Shown: in pieces, positions 49,532-60,330 of the stretch
Layout: each line of letters starts with the position of its first letter
Numbering within the stretch: position 1 is the stretch's first letter
The notes under the pieces: generated by a model
What the model was told of the DNA's origin: nothing
Database searches by the model: none
What the model saw: only the letters and a program-made list of their open reading frames with translations
Made by a program: the position numbers and the translations under genes
Origin: Adiantum capillus-veneris
Taxonomy: Eukaryota > Streptophyta > Polypodiopsida > Polypodiales > Pteridaceae
Length of the DNA stretch: 64,000 bases
Assembly: GCA_014529385.2 (NCBI GenBank)
Contig: CM043948.1
Coordinates: 23,242,451 to 23,306,450 of the forward strand
Direction of reading: 5' to 3'

Positions 49532-50441
49532 TGTCACAGGAACAGAATAATAGAGCTAGACAGCAAAAGATAGAGAAAGAGATCTTTGTATTGATAGAGT
49601 TTGATACAACAGAGGAGCAATAAAATATATGGGCGTACTCCGTTGTACGAAGCTCGAACCTCTTGACCACCCCCGAGCTTCAATTCACTTGCATGCAGCG
49701 TCTCACTCGCACTCGCACTCGTAGAAGAAGAGATCGGTGAATGATCCCCAAAACACACCACCCGTCTTTCTATTCTGATTTTTCCTCGAAAAGCATGCGA
49801 CCTCTCAAAATAGCCGCTTTTCTATTTTTGGCGTTCGGTCGACTCGACTTGCGCGCCAAGTATACCTGCGAGAATAAGGTAAGAACGTGATCGCGAAGCG
49901 ATCCGTAAAGGTTAGATTTTTAAAACTTAAAAAAAAAATTAAAAAAAATTCAGCTGTCTTCAACTGAACATAACTCCCAAACGGAGCCAAAACAGCCCAA
50001 GTCCGTCTCACACAATCTTGTTGCCCTCGTTGCGCTCTTCGACGGCTATGTGATGGAAAATTTCCATAGCCTGCTCTGATTTGCTGAAAATCAACCTGCA
50101 AAACAGCATTTTCTACAAAAACCATGCAAAAACAGCAAATTCCACTTTTTTCTTAATCTTTGGCCCTCAACGAGCATCAAAACATCAAAATCTGTAAAGA
50201 TTTAGAGAACCAAAGTTGTTCCTTATAACACAGGCTTCAATCACTTCATACATCACTTTTTCAAAATCCCACGTTAACACCTTTAAAAATGCCCCAGAAA
50301 GTGCCTTCCAGATCAAAAAATTTTATTGGACGAAAACAATCCACACATCCTTCTACACAGTGGACTAACTTTAAGACGACCAAAACTTCCTAGAAAACCA
50401 AAATTTATTGCTAAAACACCTCAAAATCAAGTCCTGTTACA
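49532..50441 (-). repeat. LTR of element H family, shared by two internal regions
   Basis: Plus-strand edges TGTCACAGGAAC (49532) and AAGTCCTGTTACA (50441). On the minus strand a purine tract (GAAAGGGGAGAT) and a chromodomain lie before it, and an iMet primer site plus H gag/pol lie after it. So it is both the 3' LTR of one unit and the 5' LTR of H. Confidence 0.8.
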
Positions 50442-50453
50442 ATCTCCCCTTTC
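50442..50453 (-). other. Polypurine tract upstream of the shared LTR
   Basis: Minus strand GAAAGGGGAGAT directly before TGTAACAGGAC. Confidence 0.8.
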
Positions 50454-50469
50454 AAAATTAACTCTGTCC

Positions 50470-50763
50470 TTAGAGTTGGAAGGAGGGAAATTCACTTTGC
50501 AAAACACTAAGATCAACCCATGATGCATCCTCTACTGGATAGTTCTGCCACTTAACCAAAACTTCCACAATGTCTCTATTTCTCAAATGTTTGACACGCC
50601 TATCTAGCACTAAGTCTGGTTCTACTGTCAATGTTCCGTCATCTTTCAACTTAGAGTTGTCCTGTAAAACATGATACACGTTAGGAACATACTATTTCAA
50701 TAAACTCACATGAAATACAGGATGCACTTTGACATGAGAAGGCAATTCCACTTTGTAAGCTAA
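50470..50763 (-). pseudogene. H-family integrase tail and chromodomain
   Basis: Minus strand: E-L-P-S-H-V-K-V-H-P-V-F-H-V-S-L-L-K (50735-50685), then V-Y-H-V-L-Q-D-N-S-K and the chromodomain L-D-R-R-V-K-H-L-R, E-V-L-V-K-W-Q-N-Y, A-S-W-V-D (50620-50510), ending F-P-S-F. Truncated on its 5' side at 50764 by LTR sequence. Confidence 0.85.
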
Positions 50764-51457
50764 TGAAATTTGGGCTGCTGAAAAACGCTGCAGTAGCTTG
50801 ATAAAAACGTTGATGACTGCTGTGATCTATGGCTGAAAACGCTGCTGTAATGCTGCGATCAGATGCTGAAAAACGCCAGGGATCAAGGGATCAAGGCCTT
50901 CTGGCGATCATAAAAATGCTAGGTACAAGGGGGGGGCTGCGGTCAAGCATTTGCTAAAAACGCCAAGGCAACTGGGGACTGCTTGCGATGATGCAAAACG
51001 CTAGGTCTTGGGTGAGGAAAACGCCAAGAGGTTCTTGGGGAGTCTTGCTGAGAAAGGGGGGAACCTGTCGCCAATGGCCTGCTGTTCTCCTTGCTCATCT
51101 GCCATTTAATGCTAACTTGGGTTTGCTTATATATTTTCTTACCCAAATTGCCCTCCCTACTTTTGTTGGAAAGTCACTTAAATTAATAAGTGAAAAATGT
51201 CAAAAATAGGAAAAATAGGCTAAATGCACTAGGAAATTCCCCTGATGGAATCTGATGGATTCTAATGGGAATACTAATGATCATGCTGTGTGCAACCAGA
51301 GGATATGCATCTATACTAAGTGACTGGGCATGCACGGTCTACGAATAGACTCACAAAAAGTGCCAGATCACTTCTAATCTAGACTGACTGAACTGACGGA
51401 AACCCTGTTATCGTGTAGCTTGTCCACAGACATGCAGGGTTGGATGTGTCACGTGAC
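50764..51457 (-). mobile_element. LTR, family B, truncated copy
   Basis: Matches 22290-22984 in the same orientation (AAAACGCT words, then ATTAATAAGTGAAAAATGTC and the TGTGTGCAACCAGAGGATATG region), ending TGTCACGTGACA at 51457. The left portion of the LTR is missing. Confidence 0.78.
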
Positions 51458-51870
51458 AAGCAAGGACTTCGATTTGTGTAGAAAGTGCTGACATGGCAAG
51501 GCGCACGGACGCCCACGATTTGCGGTGCAAGTTGCAATCAGGCAATGACGTGGCAGCAGCGTACGGATAGCCCATGGAACGCTTGCTTTTGAAGTCAAGA
51601 GCTTTTACAATTGCAGCTTTTCATGTAGGTGCTTTTAAGATTGGCCAAGGGCTTATAAGTGTGAAGGCCTCACGACTCAGATTTGCTTGGGAACACTAAG
51701 AGAAGGAGGACCCTCGGACATTGTACTTTGTGAAGCATAATAATAAAGAAATATTGAGAAGGGGCGCTAGTCTTTGGGGCTTGTGCATCTGGGCGCGGAA
51801 CTACGCTATGCTGTGTTGACTCTCCTCTCCCCTCTATTTTCAAGTTCTGTTCGGCTTGGAGTGTTCGAGT
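51458..51870 (+). repeat. Chromovirus-family LTR remnant
   Basis: Resembles 25379-25920: GACGTGGCAGCAGCGTACGGAT, AAATATTGAGAAGGGGCGC, GGCGCGGAACTACGCTATG, ending GGAGTGTTCGAGT. Its start is not clear because the family B LTR end overlaps it. Confidence 0.65.
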
Positions 51871-51872
51871 AT

Positions 51873-52116
51873 TATAAGCATTGTCGTGACTTGCAGTTGA
51901 AGATAGTTGATTGGGTGCTTCTTAGGTTTGAGAAGAAACGCCTCAGAAAGAAAAAGGGTAAGGAGAGGCTTTTTCAAAGCTAAGTATGAGATACTATAAG
52001 CATTGTCGTGACTTGCAGTTGAAGATAGTTGATTGGGTGCTTCTTAGGTTTGAGAAGAAACGCCTCAGAAAGAAAAAGGGTAAGGAGAGGCCTTTTCAAA
52101 GCTAAGTATGAGATAC
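51873..52116 (+). repeat. 122-bp tandem duplication in integrase tail
   Basis: Copies 51873-51994 and 51995-52116, almost identical (GGCTTTTT / GGCCTTTT difference). Each encodes D-L-Q-L-K-I-V-D-W-V-L-L-R-F-E-K. 122 is not a multiple of three, so the duplication destroys the frame. Confidence 0.88.
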
Positions 52117-52260
52117 TATGGGCCCTTCAAGATTTTTGAAAAGATCAACCATGTGTTCTTTGGACTGAAGTTGCTAAATCCTTGGAAGATTCACAATGCA
52201 TTTCATGTGAGTCTATTGAGACCATTCAAAGCAGAAGTGTCAAAGGACAAGAATTTCGGG
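51873..52260 (+). pseudogene. Chromovirus integrase tail fragment fused to an LTR
   Basis: After the duplication the frame reads M-R-Y-Y-G-P-F-K-I-F-E-K-I and I-H-N-A-F-H-V-S-L-L-R-P-F (52108-52235), as at 24490-24610. Everything between LTR and integrase tail is deleted. The chromodomain is absent. Confidence 0.8.
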
Positions 52261-52751
52261 GGTAGCGGTTGGATGGTATACTGGCCAGGTACTATTCAAC
52301 TTCGGAGGTTTGTTGTTGCTATCCTCATTCACAAAACCCTCACATTACAATTGCAAATTGCTCACTCCAACTCTCTGGCCATCTTCCTTTTCAAGAGCTC
52401 AGAAGGGGTGAGTTTAGCATCTCTCTCGATTCATCCAATCGGTCCCAATATCTCCTATGGACAGGTAATGGGAGTGAGGGTTGTTTTGTGATTTGTGCCT
52501 GGCCGGAGTGAAGTAGTTTTCTCATGTCTAGGTATGGTATAGCCCAAGGTTTTGACTTTATCAGTGGCCATGTAGATAATCCTCAGTGCCTTTTGGCCCC
52601 TTTCCCACATTTATTCACCATTTATGCCTATTCTGACAACTTCATGGCACGATGGCTGAAGTTGAATGTAACGGTGTATCTAATTTGTCCTATTATAGGT
52701 CAAATTTGGCCTCCAAAGGACTTTAATAGTTCTTCTTCTTCTTCTTCTTCT

Positions 52752-52797
<46 letters not shown>

Positions 52798-53390
52798 CAT
52801 GCACAAATGGGAGCGCACACACAAATACACACATTTCCACAAGCCAGCACTCTTCTTGACATGCAAGCATTGGTCTGGTTGTTACCTTCAGCATGGTGGA
52901 CCGTTGAAGAGAAGGCGCGAGAGCCAGGAATCGAGCGAGAGGTAAGAGGGCCTGTCTGGTCGACATAAGCGACGGCACGCTGCGCACAGCCAACAGGCCG
53001 CATCCTGCTGGACCCAGGGAATGCATGAAGCGCGCCGAGCAAGCTGCCTCGTTTGCATGGCTTGCTGCGAGTTGCACAAGCTCTTCATACTCGAATATTT
53101 CGATACTTCGCACTTTTTCCTCCTCCATCAACCTCTCTCTCTCTCTCTCTCTCTCTCTCGGGGTGCTCACTCTCTGTAGAATCACCTCGATTTCAAAGCT
53201 CCTCTCTCTCGCTCATTTCCCTCTTAAAAAACAGGTCTTGAGTTCAACTCTCCTCGTGGGATAGGTCTCTTGGGATAATTTCCTACGACTTAAAAATTCT
53301 CTTCTTCTTCCTCTATATTACTCCTTCTCCAATAAGTCTTTGAGGTCTCTTGGGATTGTTCCTACACTACCATAATAAAATTTCTCTTCT

Positions 53391-53440
<50 letters not shown>

Positions 53441-53845
53441 GTGAGCCCAGGGTTTGTTTTTCAAATAAAGCCACGGTATTGAGCCACTTGGCTTAATCCT
53501 GACCATAGAATGTGGATCTTAATCCAATGTTGGACATTGACCAAAAGAAAAGTAATGCCACTTTGCTTGCTTTCAGTACATATCATCGAAAAGCAATAGG
53601 TGTGTTTTTCGAGTTTGTTTATAAATACTAACAGGGCTCTGCAACCAACATTTTGCGTCATCACTTCCCTCTGCAACCGACCTTCAGCATCTCGGCTCTC
53701 AACTCCACGTGCCCAGTAAGAGCTCTCTCTCTCTCTCTCTCTCTCATAATTTGTTATCTGCTTTAACGCTGAAGTGCAATATGAATGCACAGAACTTGCA
53801 ATCTGCAGTTCTCATGGGCTGCTTTACAATGTTCATCTTGTAATT

Positions 53846-53887
<42 letters not shown>

Positions 53888-54397
53888 GTAGGATAAAGGC
53901 CTCAACACACAAACGTTGAAGTTGGGGCATGTCCCGCAACAACCCATTCTGCTTGCAGTCGTCTAACTCTATTCCCATATGTGCGCCAACAACACAGCCC
54001 TTGCTGGAACCGCCTTCACCTCCACCTACAATAGCAACTTTTGCCAAAGCCACCTACTCTAATCCAATTTCGTCCGCTAAACAGCCGACACCATGCACCC
54101 CATAGTTTCCCATCTCTTGTTGGCCCTCCATCTCCATCCCTTTTGCAATTTGGCTTCTCGCATCCCGTGAAAAGCTCTTTGTATCCACTTGCGTTGGTGC
54201 CAATTTCATAGTCATTGAGTTCTGAGGGGAGGTGAGGAGCAAAAATTGATCGCTTGCAACGCCCAGCTTGTCTCAAAGCTCAGCTATTTGCGGTTGTCCA
54301 TCTCGCTTTCTTCACCACCTGTTGAGCCTGCCTCCAAAGGGACCATGCCCACGCAACATCTCTCGAGCCCTCCTCGACACATGTTTCCACACCTTAA
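52261..54397. other. Microsatellite-rich intergenic stretch, no gene supported
   Basis: Six separate arrays: (TTC)n 52730-52756 leading into (TC)n 52756-52794, then (TC)n 53132-53159, 53394-53436 and 53721-53746, and (GA)n 53848-53884. Short open frames here are mostly translations of the arrays. A minus-strand stretch at 54240-53930 has balanced composition but no family resemblance. A short direct repeat GGTCTCTTGGGAT occurs at 53263 and 53343. Confidence 0.6.
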
Positions 54398-54656
54398 TTT
54401 GTTAGGTTTAATGGCCATGTGGCGCCGACCGCCCATCACTAACTGCTACTAATCCTAAGTGTACATCTATACACTTGTGTGAGCCACTAAAACAAAAGTA
54501 GAGTGTGTATTGTGCCTAAGTGCATAAGATAGAGAAGAAAGAAAGGGGGCACATAGTGTGTGTCGGCTCTCCCCCTCCAACCTGTGTGTGTGGCTATGGT
54601 GGTGTGTGTGTGTATTCATCTTCCTCTTCCGATGTGCTCCCGGATCCTCTCCTTCA
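54398..54656 (+). repeat. Putative 5' LTR of the copia element
   Basis: Bounded on the right by CTCCTTCA and an iMet primer site. A plausible TG start is TGTTAGGTTTAATGG at about 54400. No second copy was found to fix its ends. Contains a TGTGTG-rich run. Confidence 0.45.
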
Positions 54657-54658
54657 TC

Positions 54659-54671
54659 GGGTATCAGAGCT
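54659..54671 (+). other. Primer-binding site of the copia element (tRNA-iMet)
   Basis: GGGTATCAGAGCT, matching iMet at GGTATCAGAGC. Confidence 0.7.
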
Positions 54672-55429
54672 GTTTCATTCCCGAAATTGATTCTGAGCGC
54701 GCGCACTTTCAAGAGTGCAAACAAGGTTCCAACTTCAGCATCGGCAAATTCAACATTCTGAGAGCGTTCCCATTAGGCGTCCTGGCATTTTACCCCCCTT
54801 TCGGAGCCATTCGTGCCATAAGAAATGTCATTCGAGCTACAGTTTAGGAGCTGCATTTTTCAGCTCTCTTTTGGTAGTTTGTGTTGTAGGGCTTCCATAG
54901 CCATTACAGATACCATTGTTGCAGTCTCTTCCATCTACGAGAGCCCACGGCTCATTCGAAAGTATGTAGTCTCTTTCGGTGTGGTCTCATACACACACAT
55001 AGAGTGGGAGTTTGACGGCATTGTCTTTTTCGACTACAGGTACAGATACAGATATGGGTACAGGTGCATAGAGTGGCTTGGTTAGCTTCCTCTATGCTTC
55101 TCGGGCTAGATTTCGGCTTTGTCTACGGTATCAATATCGGCATCGACTCACAGGCTACAAGTTTTAGTGCTTCAATATTCTGGTTCCAGTGGGAGCAATT
55201 TTTTATGCGTACATGCATATGTTGACACTTTTGATAGTGTTTGAGCTCTTTTAAGAGTAGTTTGACTACCCGTAGGGATATTTCTTTGCATGCACCTGCT
55301 TTTGGTGCCTATTTGAGAATCGTGACAGACTTATACATCTTTGTGCATACTGCCATTGTATGCTTTTGTGGAGCCATCTTTTGGCTAGTACGGCAGTCCC
55401 GACCATTTCCATTTCTGAGACTTGGTCCA

Positions 55430-56080
55430 CATTTCAACTTTCATATGAAGGAGTCAGCTAGTGTTGCCAGCCATATCAATGATTTTGATTCTCTTTTTGC
55501 CCAGATTGGTGCAAGCGCATGACCATTGATGATGAGATGAAAGCAATCTTTTTGCTTTGTTCATTGCCACCCTCTTGGGATATCTTTTGCACATCCGTTA
55601 GTAATTCTGCTCCTAATGGTGCGCTAAAATACGATGATGTTACCAGTGCACTTTTGTCAAAGGAGATGCGTCGGAAGACCATGACTAGCCTCGCATTATG
55701 GCGAAACTCATTATGTGCAAAGGGATGATAATCAACGTAAGGGTCGTTCTTCGCAATGTGAGTCCAAGAAAGAGGGCAATAGAAATGCATCAAAGGGTAG
55801 ATCAAAGTCTCGTGTCGCCGCAATGTTCAATGTCATTATTGTTGATAAGTTTGGTCACATAAGGAAGGATTGTTATGCTTGGAAGCGTGACAAAGAGAAG
55901 GGCAAAGGTAAAGGCAAAAATCATGATGATAAAGAGGAGAAACCAAAGAGTTTGGTTAAGATTGAAGAACTGAACATAGTTCAGGATGACAATGATGGGC
56001 AAGACATTAATATGTTGACTGAAAATAATGATGTCTTTCATGTGCACAGGAAACTCTATCTTTGCAGAGTTCTATGCTAG
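55430..56080 (+). pseudogene. Ty1/copia gag
   Basis: F-H-M-K-E-S-A-S-V-A-S-H-I-N-D-F (55435-55480), then after a frame change D-E-M-K-A-I-F-L-L-C-S-L-P-P-S-W (55533-55580), the copia gag core. The zinc knuckle is split by one extra base: TGTCATTATTGT (55829-55840) in one frame, D-K-F-G-H-I-R-K-D-C (55842-55871) in the next. A Lys/Gly-rich tail follows. Confidence 0.78.
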
Positions 56081-57530
56081 TTGAACTCCTTGTTAGTGGT
56101 GAAGTATCCCATACATGGATTCTTGATTCGGGTGCTTCGTTGCATGTCACACCTCATAGGCATTGGTTATTACATACGAGGAAACCATTGGCTCTGTTAC
56201 ACTTGGTGACTTGTGACATTGTTGGCATAGGTGATATTGCCATGGTTATGGCAAATGGGGTGAAGTTTATCATCCATAATGTGCGTCATGTTTCAGCCTT
56301 GACACGCAATCTGATTTTGATTGGACATCTTGATGACTTGGGTTACAAAGTCACTTTTGATCAGCAGTCTTGGAGTGTTGCGAAAGGTCATCTTATTATA
56401 GCCCATGGTTCTAAGGTTGGTTCACTTTATCCTCTTTATGTATCTGATAAGAATAGTGTTCTTTCTGTAACCAAACTGCCAACCATTGCTTTGTGGCATA
56501 GCCAGTTAGGCCATATATCGAAGAAGGGAATGGAGACACTCTCTCATTTGGGCTACTTACCGTCTTTGCCATTTTCTAATTTTCCCTTTTGTGAGCACTG
56601 TCAATATGGAAAGCAAACACGGACACATCGTACACATTCTCTTGACAAAGAAAGAAAACCCTTAGAGCTTGTGCACAGTGATTTATGTGGGCCTATGCCT
56701 TCTAAATCCAATGGTGGTGCATCCTATTATGTTACATTCATTGACGATGCAACACAACAAGTTTGGGTCTACGCCATGAAGTCTAAAGATGAGACATTTT
56801 CTTGCTTCAAGAAGTTTTTATCTAGTGTTGAAACTCAGTCTGAACATAAGTTGAAAGCTTTGCTCTAAGACAATGGTGGAGAATATGTCTCCGAAGAGTT
56901 TACAGACTTTTGTTCAAGTCGGGGAATTAAGCGTGAGTTTACAACTCCTTATACCCCTTTGTGGAACGAATGAATAGGACCATCCAAGAGCGGATTATGT
57001 CTATGCTATCACAAGCTAATTTACCGCAAGAGTTTTGGGCTAAAGCATTATACACAGTCGTGTACTTGATCAATAAATCACCACATGCTTAATTACAATT
57101 TTGTGTACCTTTGGAGTTATGGTCATGACATAGATTGTCTTATGAAAAACTCCGCACATTTGGTTGTGAAGCTTATGCACATGTACCTAAAGGAATTGTG
57201 TGCTAAGCTAGATCCTAAATCCAAAAAATGCATCTTCATTGGCTATGGTGTAGATGGTCAATTTGGCTATCGTTTATGGAATCCGGAAAGTCGATCAATG
57301 ATCCGTAACAGTGATGTTGTCTTTAATGAGACTAAAATGCATAGACAGCCAGTGAAAGAGGTTGAATTTCGGAAAGTGATATTTTTCGATGTATCACCTC
57401 CTATCCAGACAGCTCCCAAGCCACTTACTACACAGGCTAGTACGAGTTCTGATAAGTTGCGAAGATCTCAAAGAGTCTCACATCCACCAGAATGTTTTGT
57501 TCCAGGCGTGGATTTTGTTTTAATGTGACA
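56062..57530 (+). pseudogene. Ty1/copia protease and integrase
   Basis: An open frame from 56062 to 56868 carries protease W-I-L-D-S-G-A-S-L-H-V (56116-56148), GAG-pre-integrase L-W-H-S-Q-L-G-H-I-S-K-K-G-M (56492-56533) and C-x2-C of the finger (C-E-H-C). The integrase core follows, with V-H-S-D-L-C-G-P (first Asp) and F-I-D-D-A-T. A TAA follows L-L at 56866; the frame then has D-N-G-G-E-Y (second core motif) and several more breaks. From 57085 it gives K-C-I-F-I-G-Y-G-V-D-G and R-R-S-Q-R-V, the typical end before RT. Protease processes the polyprotein; integrase inserts the cDNA. Confidence 0.88.
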
Positions 57531-57655
57531 GATAGTGGTGAGTCTTCTTGTTACAAAGAGGCCATGCTAGCCAATGCTAGCCAATGATACGGTTCAATGG
57601 GAACATGCTATGAAGAGGGAGTTGTCCAGTATTGCAAAGAACAAAACATGGGAAT
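57531..57655 (+). pseudogene. Ty1/copia RT start, truncated
   Basis: Y-K-E-A-M region then W-E-H-A-M-K-R-E-L-S-S-I-A-K-N-K-T-W-E (57597-57655), the first conserved motif of copia RT. The rest of RT and RNase H is absent; LTR sequence of the next element follows directly. Confidence 0.82.
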
Positions 57656-57862
57656 GTTAGCAACAAGCTAACACGGATACCATTTTTCGGAGTTCTCTTT
57701 GTAAAACACTTATTATTTTGATAAATACGGTTCAATGGGAACATGCTATGAAGAGGGAGTTGTCCAGTATTGCAAAGAACAAAACATGGGAATGTTAGCA
57801 GCAAGCTAACACGGATACCATTTTTCGGAGTTCTCTTTGTAAAACACTTATTATTTTGATAA
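57587..57862 (+). repeat. 138-bp tandem duplication across the copia / next-LTR junction
   Basis: Copies 57587-57724 and 57725-57862, differing at almost no positions (CAACAAG / CAGCAAG). Each holds about 69 bp of copia RT and about 69 bp of the following LTR, so it arose after that LTR landed. Confidence 0.9.
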
Positions 57863-58703
57863 ATAGGAAATATTGTAACTCCTATTTTCTCGGATAAACT
57901 CTGTAATTAATGAGCCGGGGCTACAAGCTTCCAGATTGTATCAGCGTGTCATTACCCATCTTTGGTAGAACTCCCAGATTATTAGTTTTGACCACCTAAA
58001 AACCTTGGCTAAGGTATAAAAGCCAAATTTTTTAAGTTTTGGATAATGAAATACACAGCGTGAGCTAACGGCGCTCACTCCTCTTCTTCTCGCACTTCCT
58101 ACTCCCTCCCCGGTTGTCACATTACAGTCGCGTTTGTTGCATTGCAACCGCAGGTAAGAGCTCTACGGATTGACGTAAGCAGTTCACAGTAATTCGTAGC
58201 TTTTGGCATCACCGATCCGCGGCCTAATTTCATCATAATTAAGAATTTACACTTTCAAATAAAAAACTAAGCATAGACGGGGTATTGGGGCATCATTGAT
58301 AAGCATTTAGATACATTATGGGTCGAAAACGACTAGGTCAAAAATCCACTGCTGTTAATAATCTCGATTTTAGAACTTGACCTAAAGTGGGGTTTGAGAC
58401 CATAAGCATGTGTGCTTAGGTCTTATAAACATGTCCTAGAAATTTCGTTACGTTTAAATGTCATTTGATACTGTAACGGATGTGATTTGTTTGCCGATGA
58501 GCGATTGGCTTTTGGTGATTTCAGTCACTTGAGTGTAGCTTGAGTTAGATACGAGTTGTTAGTTGTTTTCCGAGAGATAGACAACCTCTTGTAGCCTCTA
58601 CGCGCTAGTCGAGTCAGCTTCATCCCATGGATTGACAAATTAATCATGGTTCTCGCTAATACTGCAATAAGATATGATGGTGAGGTTAGACATGCGTCCC
58701 ACA
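57794..58703 (+). repeat. 5' LTR of a Tat/Athila/Ogre-like element
   Basis: From TGTTAGCAGCAAGC to GCGTCCCACA, just before a tRNA-Asp primer site. TATA box at 58015. A CAG-GTAAGA word at 58149-58157 could act as a splice donor in the leader transcript. The 3' LTR lies beyond the window. Confidence 0.75.
58015..58022 (+). promoter_or_regulatory. TATA box of the Tat-like LTR
   Basis: TATAAAAG, about 220 bp into the LTR. Confidence 0.6.
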
Positions 58704-58705
58704 TT

Positions 58706-58728
58706 TGGCGCCGCTGTCGGGGATCGAA
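58706..58728 (+). other. Primer-binding site complementary to tRNA-Asp
   Basis: TGGCGCCGCTGTCGGGGATC plus GAA. The 3' end of plant tRNA-Asp ends in CGGCGCCA preceded by GATCCCCGGCAA, so the match is nearly complete. This primer is typical of the Tat/Athila/Ogre side of Ty3/gypsy and differs from the iMet sites elsewhere in the window. Confidence 0.85.
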
Positions 58729-60330
58729 GAGACCTAAACTAAGAAAAAATATGAGTGTCTTGTGAAGTTATCCTTTAACTTCCTTTAGGATCGCCTAGAG
58801 TTCAAAACTTTATTTTAGAAACCGCATAGCTTAAGATTGTCGTCTTCTGCTGTATAGAGGTAGCTTTAGTGCCTTTAGGATTGTAGGATTGTAGAAATAG
58901 ATTAGGATTTTGAGGATGATTGGTAGACGAGACAAGTCTTAAGATCACTGCTCAGAAAACCATAAAAGACGAGAAAACGAGTGTTTGTGGACACTTTCCA
59001 CAACCCCATTGCATGAGAATCTAGGAGTAGAGTAAGTAGGATCCGAGGTGGATTTTAGAACATTGCTCTTTCTCAAAGAATAAGTGCGAGTTGTTATTGG
59101 AAGTTGCAGAATTTCAGCTCTACGGCTAGAAATAGTACGAAAAGACTCGAAACCACTCAATCCGACTAAAGAGTAAGCTTAAAAGTTGTATGAACTAGTT
59201 GGTAAGCTCAAGGATACTTTAAGGTAAAAATTTCAAGAGTTGGCCAAAACTCAGATTATTTACTTTTTCTTGACATTTTAGGCCAAATTAAGTTTTGACT
59301 TGATTCATAGGCTTAAAATAGCTCATATAAAGACCATCTTTGAAAAAATTGCACAAAAGTGTTCATTTCAAGCCTAAAGTTAATAATCGCGATTATTAAA
59401 TTTCTACTCTAAATTGACCAAGGTTCATACCATTGACTCATTGCATGTGTACAAACAACTTTTGTAAAGGCCCAAAAGATTTGGATCACCAAACTGGCAA
59501 AAAACTAAAGTTTGTATTGACTTTTTGAATCTTGAGTGTAAATTGGGAAAAAATTATCCAAACTTGATGAAATTTGATTCATAGGCTTATATTGATGTGA
59601 TAAACATGTGTACATGCTCAGTGACCAAAAAGATGCAAAAAATTGCAAGTTGTAAATAATCACGATTATTTACATTTGCCCCATTTTTAAACTTTTGGAC
59701 CAAGTCAGCATACCACTAGTTTTACCATGTTGTAATAAGCCCACAAACCAAATTTGGTAAGATTTGGATCACTGGATTGGAAATTGTGACCAAATTTGTA
59801 AAGTTAGTCTACGGACAAAAAATTGATGACCATTTGACCAAAAATTGTCCAAACTTGATGAAACTTGGCTAGTGACCTTAACTTGAGGTGCTTAACAGAT
59901 ATGTGCCAAAGTTGGGGTAAAAAGTTGCAAAAATATAGCTGGAGTAAATAATCACGATTATTTATATCTGCTTCAAAAATTGATAATTTTGCAAATGTGA
60001 ATATACCACAAGGTCAAGCATATCAAGTAGACCTCACAAATCAATTTTGGTGAAATCTGGATCACAAAAGTGAGACTTAAGCCAGATTCTTGAAATCAGA
60101 GTCTGCGGACGCAAAACAGTTGATAAACTTGATCAGATTTTGTCCAAACTTGTTGAAACTTGTCCAGGGACTTTAACAAGTTGTATAATTTCCAAACCAA
60201 TCCAAAAAGTGCAAAAAACTAGCAAAAGTAAATAATCACGATTATTTACTACTGCTACCCAGGGACATCAATCTTGACTTTTGAACTTATACAATGTTAG
60301 ACCAACATAATACAAAGCCATCGGGCAATT
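58729..60330 (+). other. Long AT-rich leader of the Tat-like element
   Basis: 1.6 kb with no supported coding sequence. Its second half is a divergent tandem repeat with a palindrome per unit (see next entry). Recurrent words are CCAAACTTGATGAAA, TTTGGATCAC and GCAAAAA. Confidence 0.7.
59381..60249. repeat. About 290-bp divergent tandem repeats, each with a TAAATAATC-GATTATTTA palindrome
   Basis: Palindromes at 59381-59398 (TAATAATCGCGATTATTA, perfect), 59653-59672, 59945-59964 and 60229-60248 (each TAAATAATCACGATTATTTA). An older trace is at 58354-58372. Spacing is 271-292 bp. Between palindromes the units share TTTGGATCAC..., GTCCAAACTTGATGAAACTT and GTGCAAAAA words in the same order. The units have diverged a lot while the palindromes have stayed almost unchanged. 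Confidence 0.82.

Noticed and set aside
52680-53264. Open frames with S-L-S-L or R-E-R-E runs
   Set aside because: They come from (TC)n/(GA)n microsatellites.
54000-54276. Possible small host gene on the minus strand
   Set aside because: Overlapping frames of similar length, no domain, no splice or promoter signal that decides.
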